64,000 nucleotides of DNA from positions 2,102,218-2,166,217 of the forward strand of contig CP075365.1 of assembly GCA_019454125.1 (NCBI GenBank). The letters are read 5' to 3'. Every line of letters starts with the position of its first letter. The first letter of the stretch is position 1. The translations under genes and the position numbers were made by a program. Below are positions 41,494 through 49,305 of this stretch, in pieces. This DNA comes from Fimbriimonadaceae bacterium. Lineage in GTDB: Bacteria; Armatimonadota; Fimbriimonadia; Fimbriimonadales; Fimbriimonadaceae. The notes beneath the pieces are model-generated. The model saw only the letters and a list, made by a program, of their open reading frames with translations, had not been told where the DNA came from and ran no database searches.

Positions 41494-42612
41494 TTACCGA
41501 GCCGCCTCCAGAAGGATTTCATAGGCGAGACGGGCGGTCTCGACAAGTGCCTGGCGACTGACCCGCTCCTCGTGGGTGTGGATCTTCTCCATGCCCGTTC
41601 CCAGCACGATTGTCGGCACGCCCTTAGCGTTGAAGACGTTGGCGTCGCTGCCGCCCAAGGTCGTGCGGAGTTCGCCGGTCATGCCAAGCCGCCGTGCCGC
41701 GTTCTGCCCCACCTGCACGACCTTGGCGTCGTGCGGCACGTCGTAGGCGCCGTAGTGCCGGTCGTGGACCACTTCCACCTTGGTCTCCCATTCGCGGGCG
41801 GCGCGCTCGAATTCTTTGACCATGCGGTCGACCACACGGTCCAGTTCCTCCGTGTCCGTGCTGCGGGCTTCGCCGCGCACCAACACCATCGGGCAGACAA
41901 CGTTCACGGCCGTGCCGCCGCTGATGATGCCGAGGTTGTTCGTGGTCTCTGGCCCCAGGCGGCCGACCTTGAGCTTGCTGATCGCGTCGGCCGCGACGCT
42001 GATGGCGTTGATCCCGTTCTCGGGGTCCTTGCCCGCGTGGGCCGGGCGCCCATAAACGGTGAACTCAAGCCGGTCGTGGGTCGCGGTGCGGGTGACGAAG
42101 GTGCCGACGGGCGGGCCTGTGTCTAAAACGAACCCGAAGTCCAGCTTCAAGTCGTCCAGGTTCATGGCGTCCGCGCCTTTCAGGCCGATCTCCTCCGCGC
42201 AGCTGAAGAGCAGGTAGACGTCGCCGTGGGGCTCGCCCGATTCGATCAGGCACTGCACGGCCTCGATCGCGGGAGCCATCCCCGCTTTGTCGTCCGCGCC
42301 CAGGATGGTCTTCCCGTCCGAAGTGAACACGCCGTCGCGCTCTTCGATCACAAGACCCTCGGTCGGCTCCACCGTGTCGAAGTGGGCGCTCAAGAAGATG
42401 CGGGGCGCGCTGCCCATCGTGCCGGGCAGGCGCGCGATGAGGTTGTTCGCGTCGCCCCCGATCCTGCTTCCGGCGTCGTCCTCCCAAACTTCCAGCCCCA
42501 TCGCCTCCAAATGCCGCCGGACGAAGGCCACGCACTTCTTCTCGTGCAGGGCGGGGGCATTGATCAGGCAGAGGTCTTTGAAAAGGGAGACCAGCCTTTG
42601 TTCTTCAACCAT
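41494..42612 (-). CDS. M20-family metallopeptidase (PepT-like aminoacylase/tripeptidase)
   Basis: 372 residues from ATG 42612; the frame continues to 42726 without a ribosome binding site. Zinc ligands appear in order: H in FLSAHFDTVEP, bridging D in ILGADDKAGM, the catalytic EE in FSCAEEIGLKGAD, D in LDTGPPVG and H in the last helix region (KIHTHEERV). The dimerisation domain is marked by YGRPAHAG. The family removes N-terminal residues from small peptides or deacylates amino acids; the resemblance to tripeptide aminopeptidases is strongest. TAAACT is eight bases upstream. Confidence 0.88.
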   Translation of the reverse strand: MVEEQRLVSLFKDLCLINAPALHEKKCVAFVRRHLEAMGLEVWEDDAGSRIGGDANNLIARLPGTMGSAPRIFLSAHFDTVEPTEGLVIEERDGVFTSDGKTILGADDKAGMAPAIEAVQCLIESGEPHGDVYLLFSCAEEIGLKGADAMNLDDLKLDFGFVLDTGPPVGTFVTRTATHDRLEFTVYGRPAHAGKDPENGINAISVAADAISKLKVGRLGPETTNNLGIISGGTAVNVVCPMVLVRGEARSTDTEELDRVVDRMVKEFERAAREWETKVEVVHDRHYGAYDVPHDAKVVQVGQNAARRLGMTGELRTTLGGSDANVFNAKGVPTIVLGTGMEKIHTHEERVSRQALVETARLAYEILLEAAR

Positions 42613-42620
42613 GTGCCCGA

Positions 42621-42626
42621 AGTTTA
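42621..42626 (-). promoter_or_regulatory. Putative -10 box of the M20 peptidase gene
   Basis: TAAACT on the minus strand, eight bases upstream of the ATG at 42612, no ribosome binding site. Confidence 0.45.
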
Positions 42627-42652
42627 ACCTGTCACAGAAGCGGGGCACGCGA

Positions 42653-42658
42653 TACAAT
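42653..42658 (+). promoter_or_regulatory. Putative -10 box of the ferredoxin gene
   Basis: TACAAT, seven bases before the GTG at 42666. No -35 box or ribosome binding site is visible. Confidence 0.5.
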
Positions 42659-42665
42659 CGCGCCC

Positions 42666-42989
42666 GTGGCGACGCACAAGGTCTTTGTCGAGGGTTTTGG
42701 AGAGTACGTGGTCGAGGAGGGCACAAAGCTCGTCCTCGCCCTGGAGCGGAACGGGGTGGACATCAGCCACCGGTGCGGCGGGAACGCGCGCTGCACGACC
42801 TGCAGGGTGACCTTCTCCACTCCGGAGCCGCCGATGGGCGAGAAAGAGCGCCAGAGCCTTGACGAGGACGGCGTGCTCGGCCAATTCCGCCTGAGCTGCC
42901 AGATCCGGGTCGACCGCGACATGACGGTGAGACCGATGATGCTCGCGAGCGAGCAAGGCTGGGACCCGGGCATCGAGGTCGAGGAGTGA
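42666..42989 (+). CDS. 2Fe-2S ferredoxin
   Basis: 107 residues from a GTG. The plant-type 2Fe-2S binding pattern is C37-x5-C43-x2-C46 in HRCGGNARCTTC and C78 in FRLSCQI. It is a soluble electron carrier; the remaining fold matches adrenodoxin/YfhL-like ferredoxins in length. Its neighbours (M20 peptidase on the other strand, apt downstream) do not reveal the partner reductase. The cysteine desulfurase at 8.5 kb may supply its cluster. Confidence 0.9.
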   Translation: MATHKVFVEGFGEYVVEEGTKLVLALERNGVDISHRCGGNARCTTCRVTFSTPEPPMGEKERQSLDEDGVLGQFRLSCQIRVDRDMTVRPMMLASEQGWDPGIEVEE

Positions 42990-43023
42990 CGCCGCCGCCC
43001 GGCCTTGAAATCCTATTCCCCGG

Positions 43024-43029
43024 TATAAA
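43024..43029 (+). promoter_or_regulatory. Putative -10 box of apt
   Basis: TATAAA preceded by GG, eight bases before the ATG at 43038; close to consensus. Confidence 0.55.
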
Positions 43030-43037
43030 CCCGGCGA

Positions 43038-43559
43038 ATGTCTGAGCTGCTCGCGGCCAAACTGATCCGGGACGTCCCCGATTTCCCAAAGCAAGGGATC
43101 ATCTTCAAGGACATCACGCCGGTGCTGCAGAACGCGGCCGCCGCCCAGGAGGCGATCGACCTTCTGGCCGCGGACGCGCGGGACCGGGGTGCGGAGGCCA
43201 TCGTCGGGATCGAGAGCCGGGGCTTCGTCTTCGGCGTGCCGGTCGCCCTGCAACTCGGCATCCCCTTCTCGATGGCGCGCAAGCTCGGAAAGCTGCCCTA
43301 TTCGCGCATCACCGAGGAATATGCGCTGGAATACGGCACGAACACGATCGAGATGCACACGGACGCGGTCGACCCTGGCCAGCGGGTCTACATCGTGGAC
43401 GACCTCTTGGCGACGGGGGGCACGGCCGCCGCTTCGGCAAGGTTGATCGAGCGGCTCGACGCGAGCGTCTGCGGCTTTGGCTTTCTGGTAGAGCTGTTGT
43501 TCCTCGAAGGCCGCAAAAATTTGCTGGGATATCCGATCTGCTCGCTGATCAAGTTCTGA
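43038..43559 (+). CDS. apt: Adenine phosphoribosyltransferase
   Basis: Purine salvage enzyme converting adenine and PRPP to AMP, 173 residues, normal size. The order IRDVPDFPKQGIIFKDITPVL (key DFPKQGIIFKDI), ESRGFVFG, KLGKLPY, MHTDAV and the PRPP site VYIVDDLLATGGTA is diagnostic. A hypoxanthine-type enzyme lies at the end of the window (hpt), so both purine salvage branches are present. ATG start. Confidence 0.95.
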   Translation: MSELLAAKLIRDVPDFPKQGIIFKDITPVLQNAAAAQEAIDLLAADARDRGAEAIVGIESRGFVFGVPVALQLGIPFSMARKLGKLPYSRITEEYALEYGTNTIEMHTDAVDPGQRVYIVDDLLATGGTAAASARLIERLDASVCGFGFLVELLFLEGRKNLLGYPICSLIKF

Positions 43560-43565
43560 CTCTGC

Positions 43566-43571
43566 CAGAAT
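43566..43571 (+). promoter_or_regulatory. Putative -10 box of the OB-fold gene
   Basis: CAGAAT, six bases before the GTG at 43578, in the 18-base gap after apt. Confidence 0.35.
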
Positions 43572-43577
43572 CTTGTC

Positions 43578-43967
43578 GTGGTCGTCGCAACTCTCTGTCT
43601 CCTGCTCGTCGGGCAAACCGCCACCGTCCAAGGTGTTCCTGTTAGCCGGCTCCTTGCGGACGCCGCCGCCTACGACGGCAAGGCCGTCTCGGTCTCGGGC
43701 CAGGTCGGCGACCTTGAGCAAAAGACCAGCAAGAAGGGCAACAAGTACACCGTCTTCAAGCTCGCTTCCGGTAAGGAGTCCGTCAGCGTCTATATGCAGG
43801 GCTGGCCGGAACCGGCCCTGAAGCAGGGCGACTCGGTCAATGCCACGGGCGTTTTCGAGAGAGAGCGCAAGGTCGGGAGCTTCACCGTGAAGAACCAATT
43901 GGACGCGACCAAGGTGAAGGGCACGGACTACGGCGTGAAGCTGCTCAAGCGCGGCTCCGGCGCCTGA
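43578..43967 (+). CDS. Exported small OB-fold-like protein
   Basis: 129 residues from a GTG. A short signal-like segment (MVVATLCLLLVGQTATVQG) precedes a compact beta-barrel pattern with AAAYDGKAVSVSGQVGDLEQKT, KYTVFKLASGKESVSVYM and DSVNATGVFERERKVG, reminiscent of the nucleic-acid-independent OB-folds (DUF4131/tRNA_anti-like) found in exported proteins. The function is unknown. It sits between apt and miaA with six bases to miaA and could be cotranscribed. Confidence 0.7.
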   Translation: MVVATLCLLLVGQTATVQGVPVSRLLADAAAYDGKAVSVSGQVGDLEQKTSKKGNKYTVFKLASGKESVSVYMQGWPEPALKQGDSVNATGVFERERKVGSFTVKNQLDATKVKGTDYGVKLLKRGSGA

Positions 43968-43973
43968 CCTAAG

Positions 43974-44879
43974 GTGCAGGACCCCTGGCTCGCCGCCGTG
44001 ATGGGGCCAACGGGCTCTGGCAAGACGGCGCTGGCAGAATCCCTTGCCGAGGCGACCGGCGCGCTCCTTGTCAACGCGGACGCGTTCCAGATCTACCGCG
44101 GGTTCGACATCGGGACGAACAAGCCCGAGGACCGGGCGCGGTACCACCTGATCGATATCCGCGACCCGGGCGAGGAGTTCGGGGTCGGCGAGTGGGTCTT
44201 GCTGGCGCAGGCGGTCCTGACGCGCGCGTTCCAAGACCAGCGCCCGATCGTGGTGGTCGGAGGGACGGGGTTCTACATCCGCGCGCTCTTCGAGGAATAT
44301 GTGGACCTGCGGCGGCCGCCAGACCCCGCCGTCCGCGCCGAACTGATGGCGCGCGAGCAGAAGGAAGGGCTCGCCGCCCTCGTCGAGGACCTACTCCATC
44401 GGGACCCTGAAACTTCCGTCGACCTCAGAAATCCTGTGCGCGTGCGCAGAGCGCTCGAGCGCCTCTCAACTCCGAAAGATATCGTGGCGGTCGAACTACC
44501 CGCTTTCCGCAAGTTCAAATTTGCACTAAATCCGTCACCTGAACCGTTTGAAAACCGTCTACGCGCGCGCGTCAACGAAATGTTCGAAGCGGGATGGCCC
44601 GCCGAGGTCGAAGGTTTATTGAAAAAGGGGGTCCGAGAAGATTGCCCCGCTATGCGTGCCATCGGGTATCAATGTATCGTTAAATACCTGAGGGGTGCGA
44701 TCAACCGGGAGCAGGCGGAGTCGGAAATCTTTCTCGCGACGCGTCAGTACGCAAAACGACAAAGGACATGGCTCCGGTCTGAGCCGCGGTTAATACAATT
44801 GACCCCGCGCGACACACTGGATTGCGGTGCGAGCGCGGTTTTTCATGAGGCGATGCAGCACCTCGTCACGGAGGAATGA
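43974..44879 (+). CDS. miaA: tRNA dimethylallyltransferase
   Basis: Adds the dimethylallyl group to A37 of tRNAs reading UNN codons, 301 residues. P-loop GPTGSGKT (11-18), the NADAFQIYRGFDIGTNKP motif (usual D-S-x-Q replaced by D-A-F-Q), VVVGGTGFYIRAL, the insertion domain, and RAIGYQ near 227 are present. Its order miaA then hfq is conserved in many bacteria. GTG start. GC declines from high to about 52 % around 44.46 kb, inside the gene, and stays lower through hfq. Confidence 0.94.
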   Translation: MQDPWLAAVMGPTGSGKTALAESLAEATGALLVNADAFQIYRGFDIGTNKPEDRARYHLIDIRDPGEEFGVGEWVLLAQAVLTRAFQDQRPIVVVGGTGFYIRALFEEYVDLRRPPDPAVRAELMAREQKEGLAALVEDLLHRDPETSVDLRNPVRVRRALERLSTPKDIVAVELPAFRKFKFALNPSPEPFENRLRARVNEMFEAGWPAEVEGLLKKGVREDCPAMRAIGYQCIVKYLRGAINREQAESEIFLATRQYAKRQRTWLRSEPRLIQLTPRDTLDCGASAVFHEAMQHLVTEE

Positions 44880-44888
44880 ACTAAATAA

Positions 44889-45161
44889 ATGGCAAAGGCA
44901 ATTAACCTCCAAGACATGTTCTTGAACCAGGTCCGAAAGGAAGGGATCGGAGTCACTATCTACTTGATGGGCGGAGTCCAGTTGCGCGGTCAGGTGCGCG
45001 GCTTCGACGCCTTTACAGTCCTTCTCGACACCCCTGGAAAGCCGACCCAACTTGTCTACAAGCATGCGATCACGAGCGTCGTCCCCGCCCGCCAAATCGG
45101 TGGCAGCGGCGGTGGTGGCCACCGACCCGAACACTCCGAGGCACCGCCCGAAGAAGAATAA
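44889..45161 (+). CDS. hfq: RNA-binding protein Hfq
   Basis: 90-residue Sm-like RNA chaperone. Sm1 is [25 protein letters not shown] (Q8 in LQD retained, D in [10 protein letters not shown]), Sm2 is [12 protein letters not shown] with the YKHA proximal-face motif. The rim arginine pair of E. coli is only partly kept (RKEG for RRER). A short flexible acidic tail (GSGGGGHRP ... PPEEE) differs from the E. coli one. Ten bases after miaA and three before dapF, so miaA-hfq-dapF is probably one operon. Confidence 0.95.
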   Translation: MAKAINLQDMFLNQVRKEGIGVTIYLMGGVQLRGQVRGFDAFTVLLDTPGKPTQLVYKHAITSVVPARQIGGSGGGGHRPEHSEAPPEEE

Positions 45162-45164
45162 GGC

Positions 45165-45992
45165 ATGCGCTTCGTCAAGATGCATGGCATCGGTAACGAC
45201 TTCGTGCTCGTGAACGGCGAGCGCGAGGCCGTTACCCCTGGCCAAGCCGCGCGGCTGGCAGTGCCGATCTGCGACCGGAAGTTCGGGGTCGGTTCGGACG
45301 GGCTCATCGTCGCCTACCCCGGCCCGACCGGTTCCCTGGCCATGCGGATGTGGAACCCAGACGGCTCGGAGAGCGAAATGTGCGGCAACGGAGTCCGTTG
45401 CTTTGCGAACTTTGCGCGCGATGAGGGCCTCACCGACTCGCTGGAGATCCCGGTCGAGACTGGCGCCGGCCTCCTCACCCTGTCGATCCTGGCGGACGGC
45501 CGCGTACGGGTCGATATGGGCCCAGCCCGGTTGACCCGGGGCGAGATCGGCATGGCCGGCCCCGCCGGTGAAACGTTCGTCGCGCAGACGGTCCAAGCTT
45601 TGGGCGCAACCTATTCCGGCACGGCCGTTTCGATGGGCAATCCGCACCTGGTCCTCTTTGTGGAGGACCCCGAGGCGATCGAGCTGACGGAGGTCGGCCC
45701 GGCCCTGGAGCACCATGCCCTGTTCCCAAACCGGACGAACGTCCACTTTGCCAAGGCGGAGTCGCGGTCGCGGGTCAAGATGCGGACTTGGGAGCGCGGG
45801 GCGGGCGTGACGCTCGCTTGCGGCACGGGCGCTTGTGCCGTCGCCGTTGCGGCGCACCTGAACGGGCTCGCCGACCGGCGTGCCACGCTGGCCCTACCCG
45901 GCGGCGAACTCGAGATCGAATATCAGGAGGATGGCCGCGTCTTCATGACCGGCCCAGCCACGAAGGTCTTCGAGGGCGAGTGGAGCGGCTAG
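45165..45992 (+). CDS. dapF: Diaminopimelate epimerase
   Basis: Converts LL- to meso-diaminopimelate for lysine and peptidoglycan, 275 residues. FVKMHGIGNDFVLVN, VGSDGL, the first catalytic cysteine in EMCGNGVRCF (C73), GNPHLVLFV, ERGAGVTLACGTGACA (second cysteine C219) are in order. ATG three bases after the hfq stop. Presence of this enzyme agrees with meso-DAP wall peptides and with the PBPs and NlpC hydrolase in the window. Confidence 0.96.
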   Translation: MRFVKMHGIGNDFVLVNGEREAVTPGQAARLAVPICDRKFGVGSDGLIVAYPGPTGSLAMRMWNPDGSESEMCGNGVRCFANFARDEGLTDSLEIPVETGAGLLTLSILADGRVRVDMGPARLTRGEIGMAGPAGETFVAQTVQALGATYSGTAVSMGNPHLVLFVEDPEAIELTEVGPALEHHALFPNRTNVHFAKAESRSRVKMRTWERGAGVTLACGTGACAVAVAAHLNGLADRRATLALPGGELEIEYQEDGRVFMTGPATKVFEGEWSG

Positions 45993-46033
45993 CTCCGACC
46001 TCACTGCACGGCCGTCGACCCTGACAAGGGCGG

Positions 46034-46507
46034 CTATTCGCCCCGCTGGAGCTCGCGCCGCGTCTCTTTCGCGCGGAGAGCCTCGCGCTTGTCATATTCC
46101 CGCTTGCCCCGAGCGAGGGCGATGGCGACCTTAACCCGGCCCTTCTCGTTGAAGTAGACCTTATAAGGGACGATGGTCAGCCCCTTTTCCTGCGACTTTC
46201 GCTTGAGACTGTCGATCTCGCGCCGGTGCATCAGAAGCTTGCGCTTGCGGCGTCGGTCGTGCCCAAAGTGGGAGGACTTGTCGTAGGGCTCCACGTCCAG
46301 GTTGTGCAGCCACAACTCGCCGTCCTCCACCGCGCAATAAGCGTCGGTAAGGTTCGCGCGACCGAGATATACACTTTTCACCTCGGTCCCAACGAGAGCG
46401 ACCCCAGCCTCGTGCGTCTCGACAAACTCATAGTCGTAGCGCGCCTTACGATGCTCGATCGTGGCCGGGCCCTTTTTCTCGTCCTTCTTGCTGCCCTTTG
46501 CAGCCAT
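46034..46507 (-). CDS. smpB: SsrA-binding protein SmpB
   Basis: 157-residue tmRNA partner for ribosome rescue. The oligonucleotide-binding barrel shows ARYDYEFVETHEAGVALVGTEVKSV, LWLHNLDVEPYDK and HDRRRKRKLLMHRREI (key HxxRxxKLLMH); the basic C-terminal tail (GKREYDKREALRAKETRREL) enters the mRNA channel. TACAAT is nine bases upstream of the ATG, facing away from the FKBP promoter. Convergent with dapF across 41 bases. The tmRNA gene itself is not found here. Confidence 0.95.
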   Translation of the reverse strand: MAAKGSKKDEKKGPATIEHRKARYDYEFVETHEAGVALVGTEVKSVYLGRANLTDAYCAVEDGELWLHNLDVEPYDKSSHFGHDRRRKRKLLMHRREIDSLKRKSQEKGLTIVPYKVYFNEKGRVKVAIALARGKREYDKREALRAKETRRELQRGE

Positions 46508-46516
46508 GGGCGCGGA

Positions 46517-46522
46517 ATTGTA
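46517..46522 (-). promoter_or_regulatory. Putative -10 box of smpB
   Basis: TACAAT on the minus strand (GGTACAAT), nine bases upstream of the ATG at 46507. Confidence 0.5.
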
Positions 46523-46529
46523 CCGGAGG

Positions 46530-46535
46530 TACTAT
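46530..46535 (+). promoter_or_regulatory. Putative -10 box of the FKBP gene
   Basis: TACTAT preceded by GG, nine bases before the ATG at 46545, divergent from the smpB box. Confidence 0.45.
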
Positions 46536-46544
46536 CTTGGGGCT

Positions 46545-47312
46545 ATGCGTACCTGGTCGGCTGTGGGGGCCGCCTTTCTTTGTCTGCACCTGGTCGGTTG
46601 CGGCCAGAACTCGGAAGCGAATAAGAAGCCTAAGTCCCTTTACGAAAAAACCATCACGACCGACATCAAGGTGGGCACGGGGCCGGTGGCAGAAGATGGA
46701 GACCTCGCACTGGTCGAATACGTCGGAAAGTTTCCAGGCTCGGGCAAGCAATTCGACTCCAACGTCAACAACCCGAACAACAAGACTCCGCTCGCCTTTC
46801 ACGTGGGATCGTACGAGGTGATCAAGGGCTTTAGCGACGGTGCGCGCGGCATGAGGGTCGGGGGCGAGCGCGAGGTCAAAGTGCCCTATGACTCAGGCTA
46901 CGGCGAGGTCGGCAGCCCGCCCGCGATCCCGCCTTACTCCGACCTGAACTTTAACCTAAAGCTCCTCTATGTCGTTAAAGATAAGGAACGCAACGTTTTC
47001 GACTATGAGGACGTCAAACCAGGCACTGGGCCCGAAGTCAAGGTTGGCAGTAAGGTTACCGTCCATTACACGGGTAAGTACCTAAACGACTATCTGTTCG
47101 ACGACACGCGCAAACGGGGGCAGCCCGTCACCTTCACTGTCGGCAAACAGCAGGCGATCTCCGGCATTGACAAAGGCGTTGTCGGGATGAAGCAAGGCGG
47201 GTCGCGCAAACTTTGGCTCCCTCCCGACACGGCCTGGGGCATGGGGGGTAGCGAGGACGTGGCCGGGAACCAAGTCCTCGTCTACGAGATCGAGCTTCTG
47301 AAAGTCGAGTAG
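46545..47312 (+). CDS. Lipoprotein with two FKBP-type peptidyl-prolyl isomerase domains
   Basis: 255 residues from ATG 46545; an in-frame ATG at 46461 lies inside the smpB gene and would bury the signal. The lipobox LHLVGC marks a signal peptidase II site at C19. Domain 1 (about residues 45-155) holds ALVEYVGKFPGSGKQFDS, VIKGFSDGARGMRVGGEREV and YDSGYGEVGSPPAIPPYSDL; domain 2 (about 160-255) holds KVTVHYTGKY, GIDKGVVGMKQGGSRKLWLPP and ends LVYEIELLKVE. It should assist folding of exported proteins. A tandem arrangement in one lipoprotein is less common than a single domain. Confidence 0.9.
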   Translation: MRTWSAVGAAFLCLHLVGCGQNSEANKKPKSLYEKTITTDIKVGTGPVAEDGDLALVEYVGKFPGSGKQFDSNVNNPNNKTPLAFHVGSYEVIKGFSDGARGMRVGGEREVKVPYDSGYGEVGSPPAIPPYSDLNFNLKLLYVVKDKERNVFDYEDVKPGTGPEVKVGSKVTVHYTGKYLNDYLFDDTRKRGQPVTFTVGKQQAISGIDKGVVGMKQGGSRKLWLPPDTAWGMGGSEDVAGNQVLVYEIELLKVE

Positions 47313-48143
47313 CTACTCGGCCTTACCGTTCCAGAAGCGGTCCTTTTCATCGACCGTCGTCCCTTGGCCGACGAGCGCCGAGATCGGCTTGGACGACGTG
47401 TGCCCGTCCGTCCAAGTCACCAGGACGCAGTCTTTCTGATAGCGCGGCCAAAGCTGGCCCTGCGACCGCGCGTCCGGCCACTTCAGGTCGGTGCGCCACT
47501 TGCTGGGCGGGTCAATGCGCTCGTAGCCGATCGGGTTCGTGACCGAACCGCCACCCGGAATGGGGAGGTCCTTCATCGTCGATTCCGCGTAGGCGACCGT
47601 CTGCGCGGGGGCGCCGAGCGAGGTCGCGGAAACGCCGATGTAATAGAAGGGCCGCGGGTTCTGGCCGTTCGGGTCGAAGGTGTCGATGCGCTGGTTCAGG
47701 TAGGTGTAGTTCATCCCATAGCTGGGGTTCGAACCGACCACGTACTCCCAATACTCGTTCTTGGGGTCGAAGCGGCCCCGGCCCTGGGGGTCGGCGAGCG
47801 ACGGGTCGTCGGCGCGGTCCTTGGGCGAGAGCAGCACGTCCCGGCTCTTGGTGTAGGGCAACAAGAGCGCCGCCCAGTACTTGAGCCCGTGGTCCGGTTT
47901 CGGGTCGGCCATCGAGTACATGTAGTAGCGCGGCGGCAGAACGTCGTCGCTGTCCCCGATGTAGAGCATCGTGGCCGTGCCGATCTGGCGGAGGTTGCTC
48001 GTGTCGCTCGTCTTCTTGGCGGCGTCCTTGGCCTGGGCGAAGACGGGGAAAAGGATCGCCGCCAGGATCGCGATGATCGCGATGACGACGAGCAGCTCGA
48101 TAAGGGTAAAGGCGCGTGCCTTGCGCTTAAGTGCTCCCTGCAT
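47313..48143 (-). CDS. Prepilin-type N-terminal cleavage/methylation protein (pseudopilin-like, DUF1559-like)
   Basis: 276 residues from ATG 48143. A short basic leader ([10 protein letters not shown]) precedes the type IV pilin signal [20 protein letters not shown] with glutamate at +5, cut by prepilin peptidase. The following segment [27 protein letters not shown] is the pattern of multi-copy pseudopilin-like families of Armatimonadota and Planctomycetota. The remainder is a beta-rich globular domain with VTWTDGHTS near the end (an H-x-DG-like motif reading W-T-D-G-H). It starts the base after the FKBP stop, convergent. Function probably surface-associated; unproven. Confidence 0.85.
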   Translation of the reverse strand: MQGALKRKARAFTLIELLVVIAIIAILAAILFPVFAQAKDAAKKTSDTSNLRQIGTATMLYIGDSDDVLPPRYYMYSMADPKPDHGLKYWAALLLPYTKSRDVLLSPKDRADDPSLADPQGRGRFDPKNEYWEYVVGSNPSYGMNYTYLNQRIDTFDPNGQNPRPFYYIGVSATSLGAPAQTVAYAESTMKDLPIPGGGSVTNPIGYERIDPPSKWRTDLKWPDARSQGQLWPRYQKDCVLVTWTDGHTSSKPISALVGQGTTVDEKDRFWNGKAE

Positions 48144-48421
48144 GTCGCTATGGTCGCACCTGGTGGCCCCTCCCGGCATCGCGCGGGTGGCTAGTGCTTG
48201 ACTATTTTGACGAGATCGGATTCGGTCTGAACTGAAAGTTCCTTGGCTTCTTGCATAATATGACTGAACTGACGTTCTCTTGCGGTTTTTGCCGGACAAT
48301 CCGGGCGCGGGAGCGTGCCGTTAGAAGCGTCCCACAAAGGAAGGCGCCTGCCTAAATCGGACAACTGCGCCGGCGGTCGGCGGCGACGCCAGCCGTTCCG
48401 CGAGATGCAGTCAGCAGCGAC
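48144..48421. other. 278-base intergenic region without a gene
   Basis: AT-richer stretch upstream of the pseudopilin gene and downstream of the hypothetical pair. It contains GCATAATATG (48250s) and TTGACT near 48200, so it probably carries the pseudopilin promoter on the minus strand. No tRNA, terminator or clear inverted repeat was found. Confidence 0.35.
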
Positions 48422-49297
48422 CTACTTCGGCGGCTGCCAGTCGGCCGCGCCAACCATGCGGTCGACCCAGTCGCCGATGGCCGCTTTCATCGAACCTTTT
48501 GCATTCGCCTGTGTCTTGAGGATGGCTTCCTTCGCCTCCTGGTAGTGGCCGAGCCTAAAACTGCTCCGCGCATGGTACAGGCTAATGAGCGGCTGATCCG
48601 GCCACAGGGCGAAAGCTTTCGAACTACACCTGTAGGCTTCCTCCCCTTCCTGGGTCGGGAATTTGTCATAGCAGAGCGCGGCCCAAGCCGCAGCCTCATG
48701 CTGGGCCAACGTTTGTGGCCTCGGAGCGTTCAGGGACTCTGCCTCTTCCCCGCCGATGTTGAAGTAGCACGGGAGGCTCCCCTTGAGCGTAGTCCGCGCC
48801 CCTTCCCGATCGCGAAGGTGGCAGTATGCAATGCAAAGGAGGGGGTAGTAGCAGTCGTTAACACGACCGCTTTCATTGTTTACGAGCGTCTTGACCGCGT
48901 CGGCCGGCCGATCCATGTCGATGTAGAGCCGGGCGAGCTTTGGCGGGATGAAGCTAAAGTAGCCTCCTTGCGAGAACTTGGGTGCCCCCTCAAGAGCTTC
49001 CTCAAGGATGCGGGCCGCCTGCGCGAGATCGCCTTGCCGAACGGCCTCGTCCGCCAGCCGTTCTTGTTCGCCCTGGCGACGAAACTCGGCATTAACAACC
49101 TCAATATCTCGCGGGTCAGGTTTCTCAGCGGTCTCATAAAACTTAATCGTGCCGTTAGTTTTAGTCCCCTGGTGCACTCGACTATCGTTCCGCACTACGA
49201 CCGCTGCCTCGGATGCGTCGCGCGAAGCGCAACCCAAGCAAAGAGCGAGTATCGCGAATACCCCAATGCAGTGCCGAAAATCTCGTTGTTTTTCCAT
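48422..49297 (-). CDS. TPR-like lipoprotein of unknown function
   Basis: 291 residues from ATG 49297 (frame open further to 49453, outside any signal). The lipobox LALCLGC is at about residue 18-23. After a spacer the sequence is helical: QEQRLADEAVRQGDLAQAARILEEALEGAP, DRPADAVKTLVNNESG and later SFRLGHYQEAKEAILK form three to four tetratricopeptide-like pairs. Cysteines are frequent (CYYPLLCIAYCH). GC content and codon choice are lower than in flanking genes, suggesting a different history. It is two genes with the next CDS on the same strand, nine bases apart. Confidence 0.7.
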   Translation of the reverse strand: MEKQRDFRHCIGVFAILALCLGCASRDASEAAVVVRNDSRVHQGTKTNGTIKFYETAEKPDPRDIEVVNAEFRRQGEQERLADEAVRQGDLAQAARILEEALEGAPKFSQGGYFSFIPPKLARLYIDMDRPADAVKTLVNNESGRVNDCYYPLLCIAYCHLRDREGARTTLKGSLPCYFNIGGEEAESLNAPRPQTLAQHEAAAWAALCYDKFPTQEGEEAYRCSSKAFALWPDQPLISLYHARSSFRLGHYQEAKEAILKTQANAKGSMKAAIGDWVDRMVGAADWQPPK

Positions 49298-49305
49298 TGT
49301 TGTGC

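Noticed and set aside
45993-46033. Possible terminator between dapF and smpB
   Set aside because: Only short imperfect pairing is visible and no T tract on either strand.
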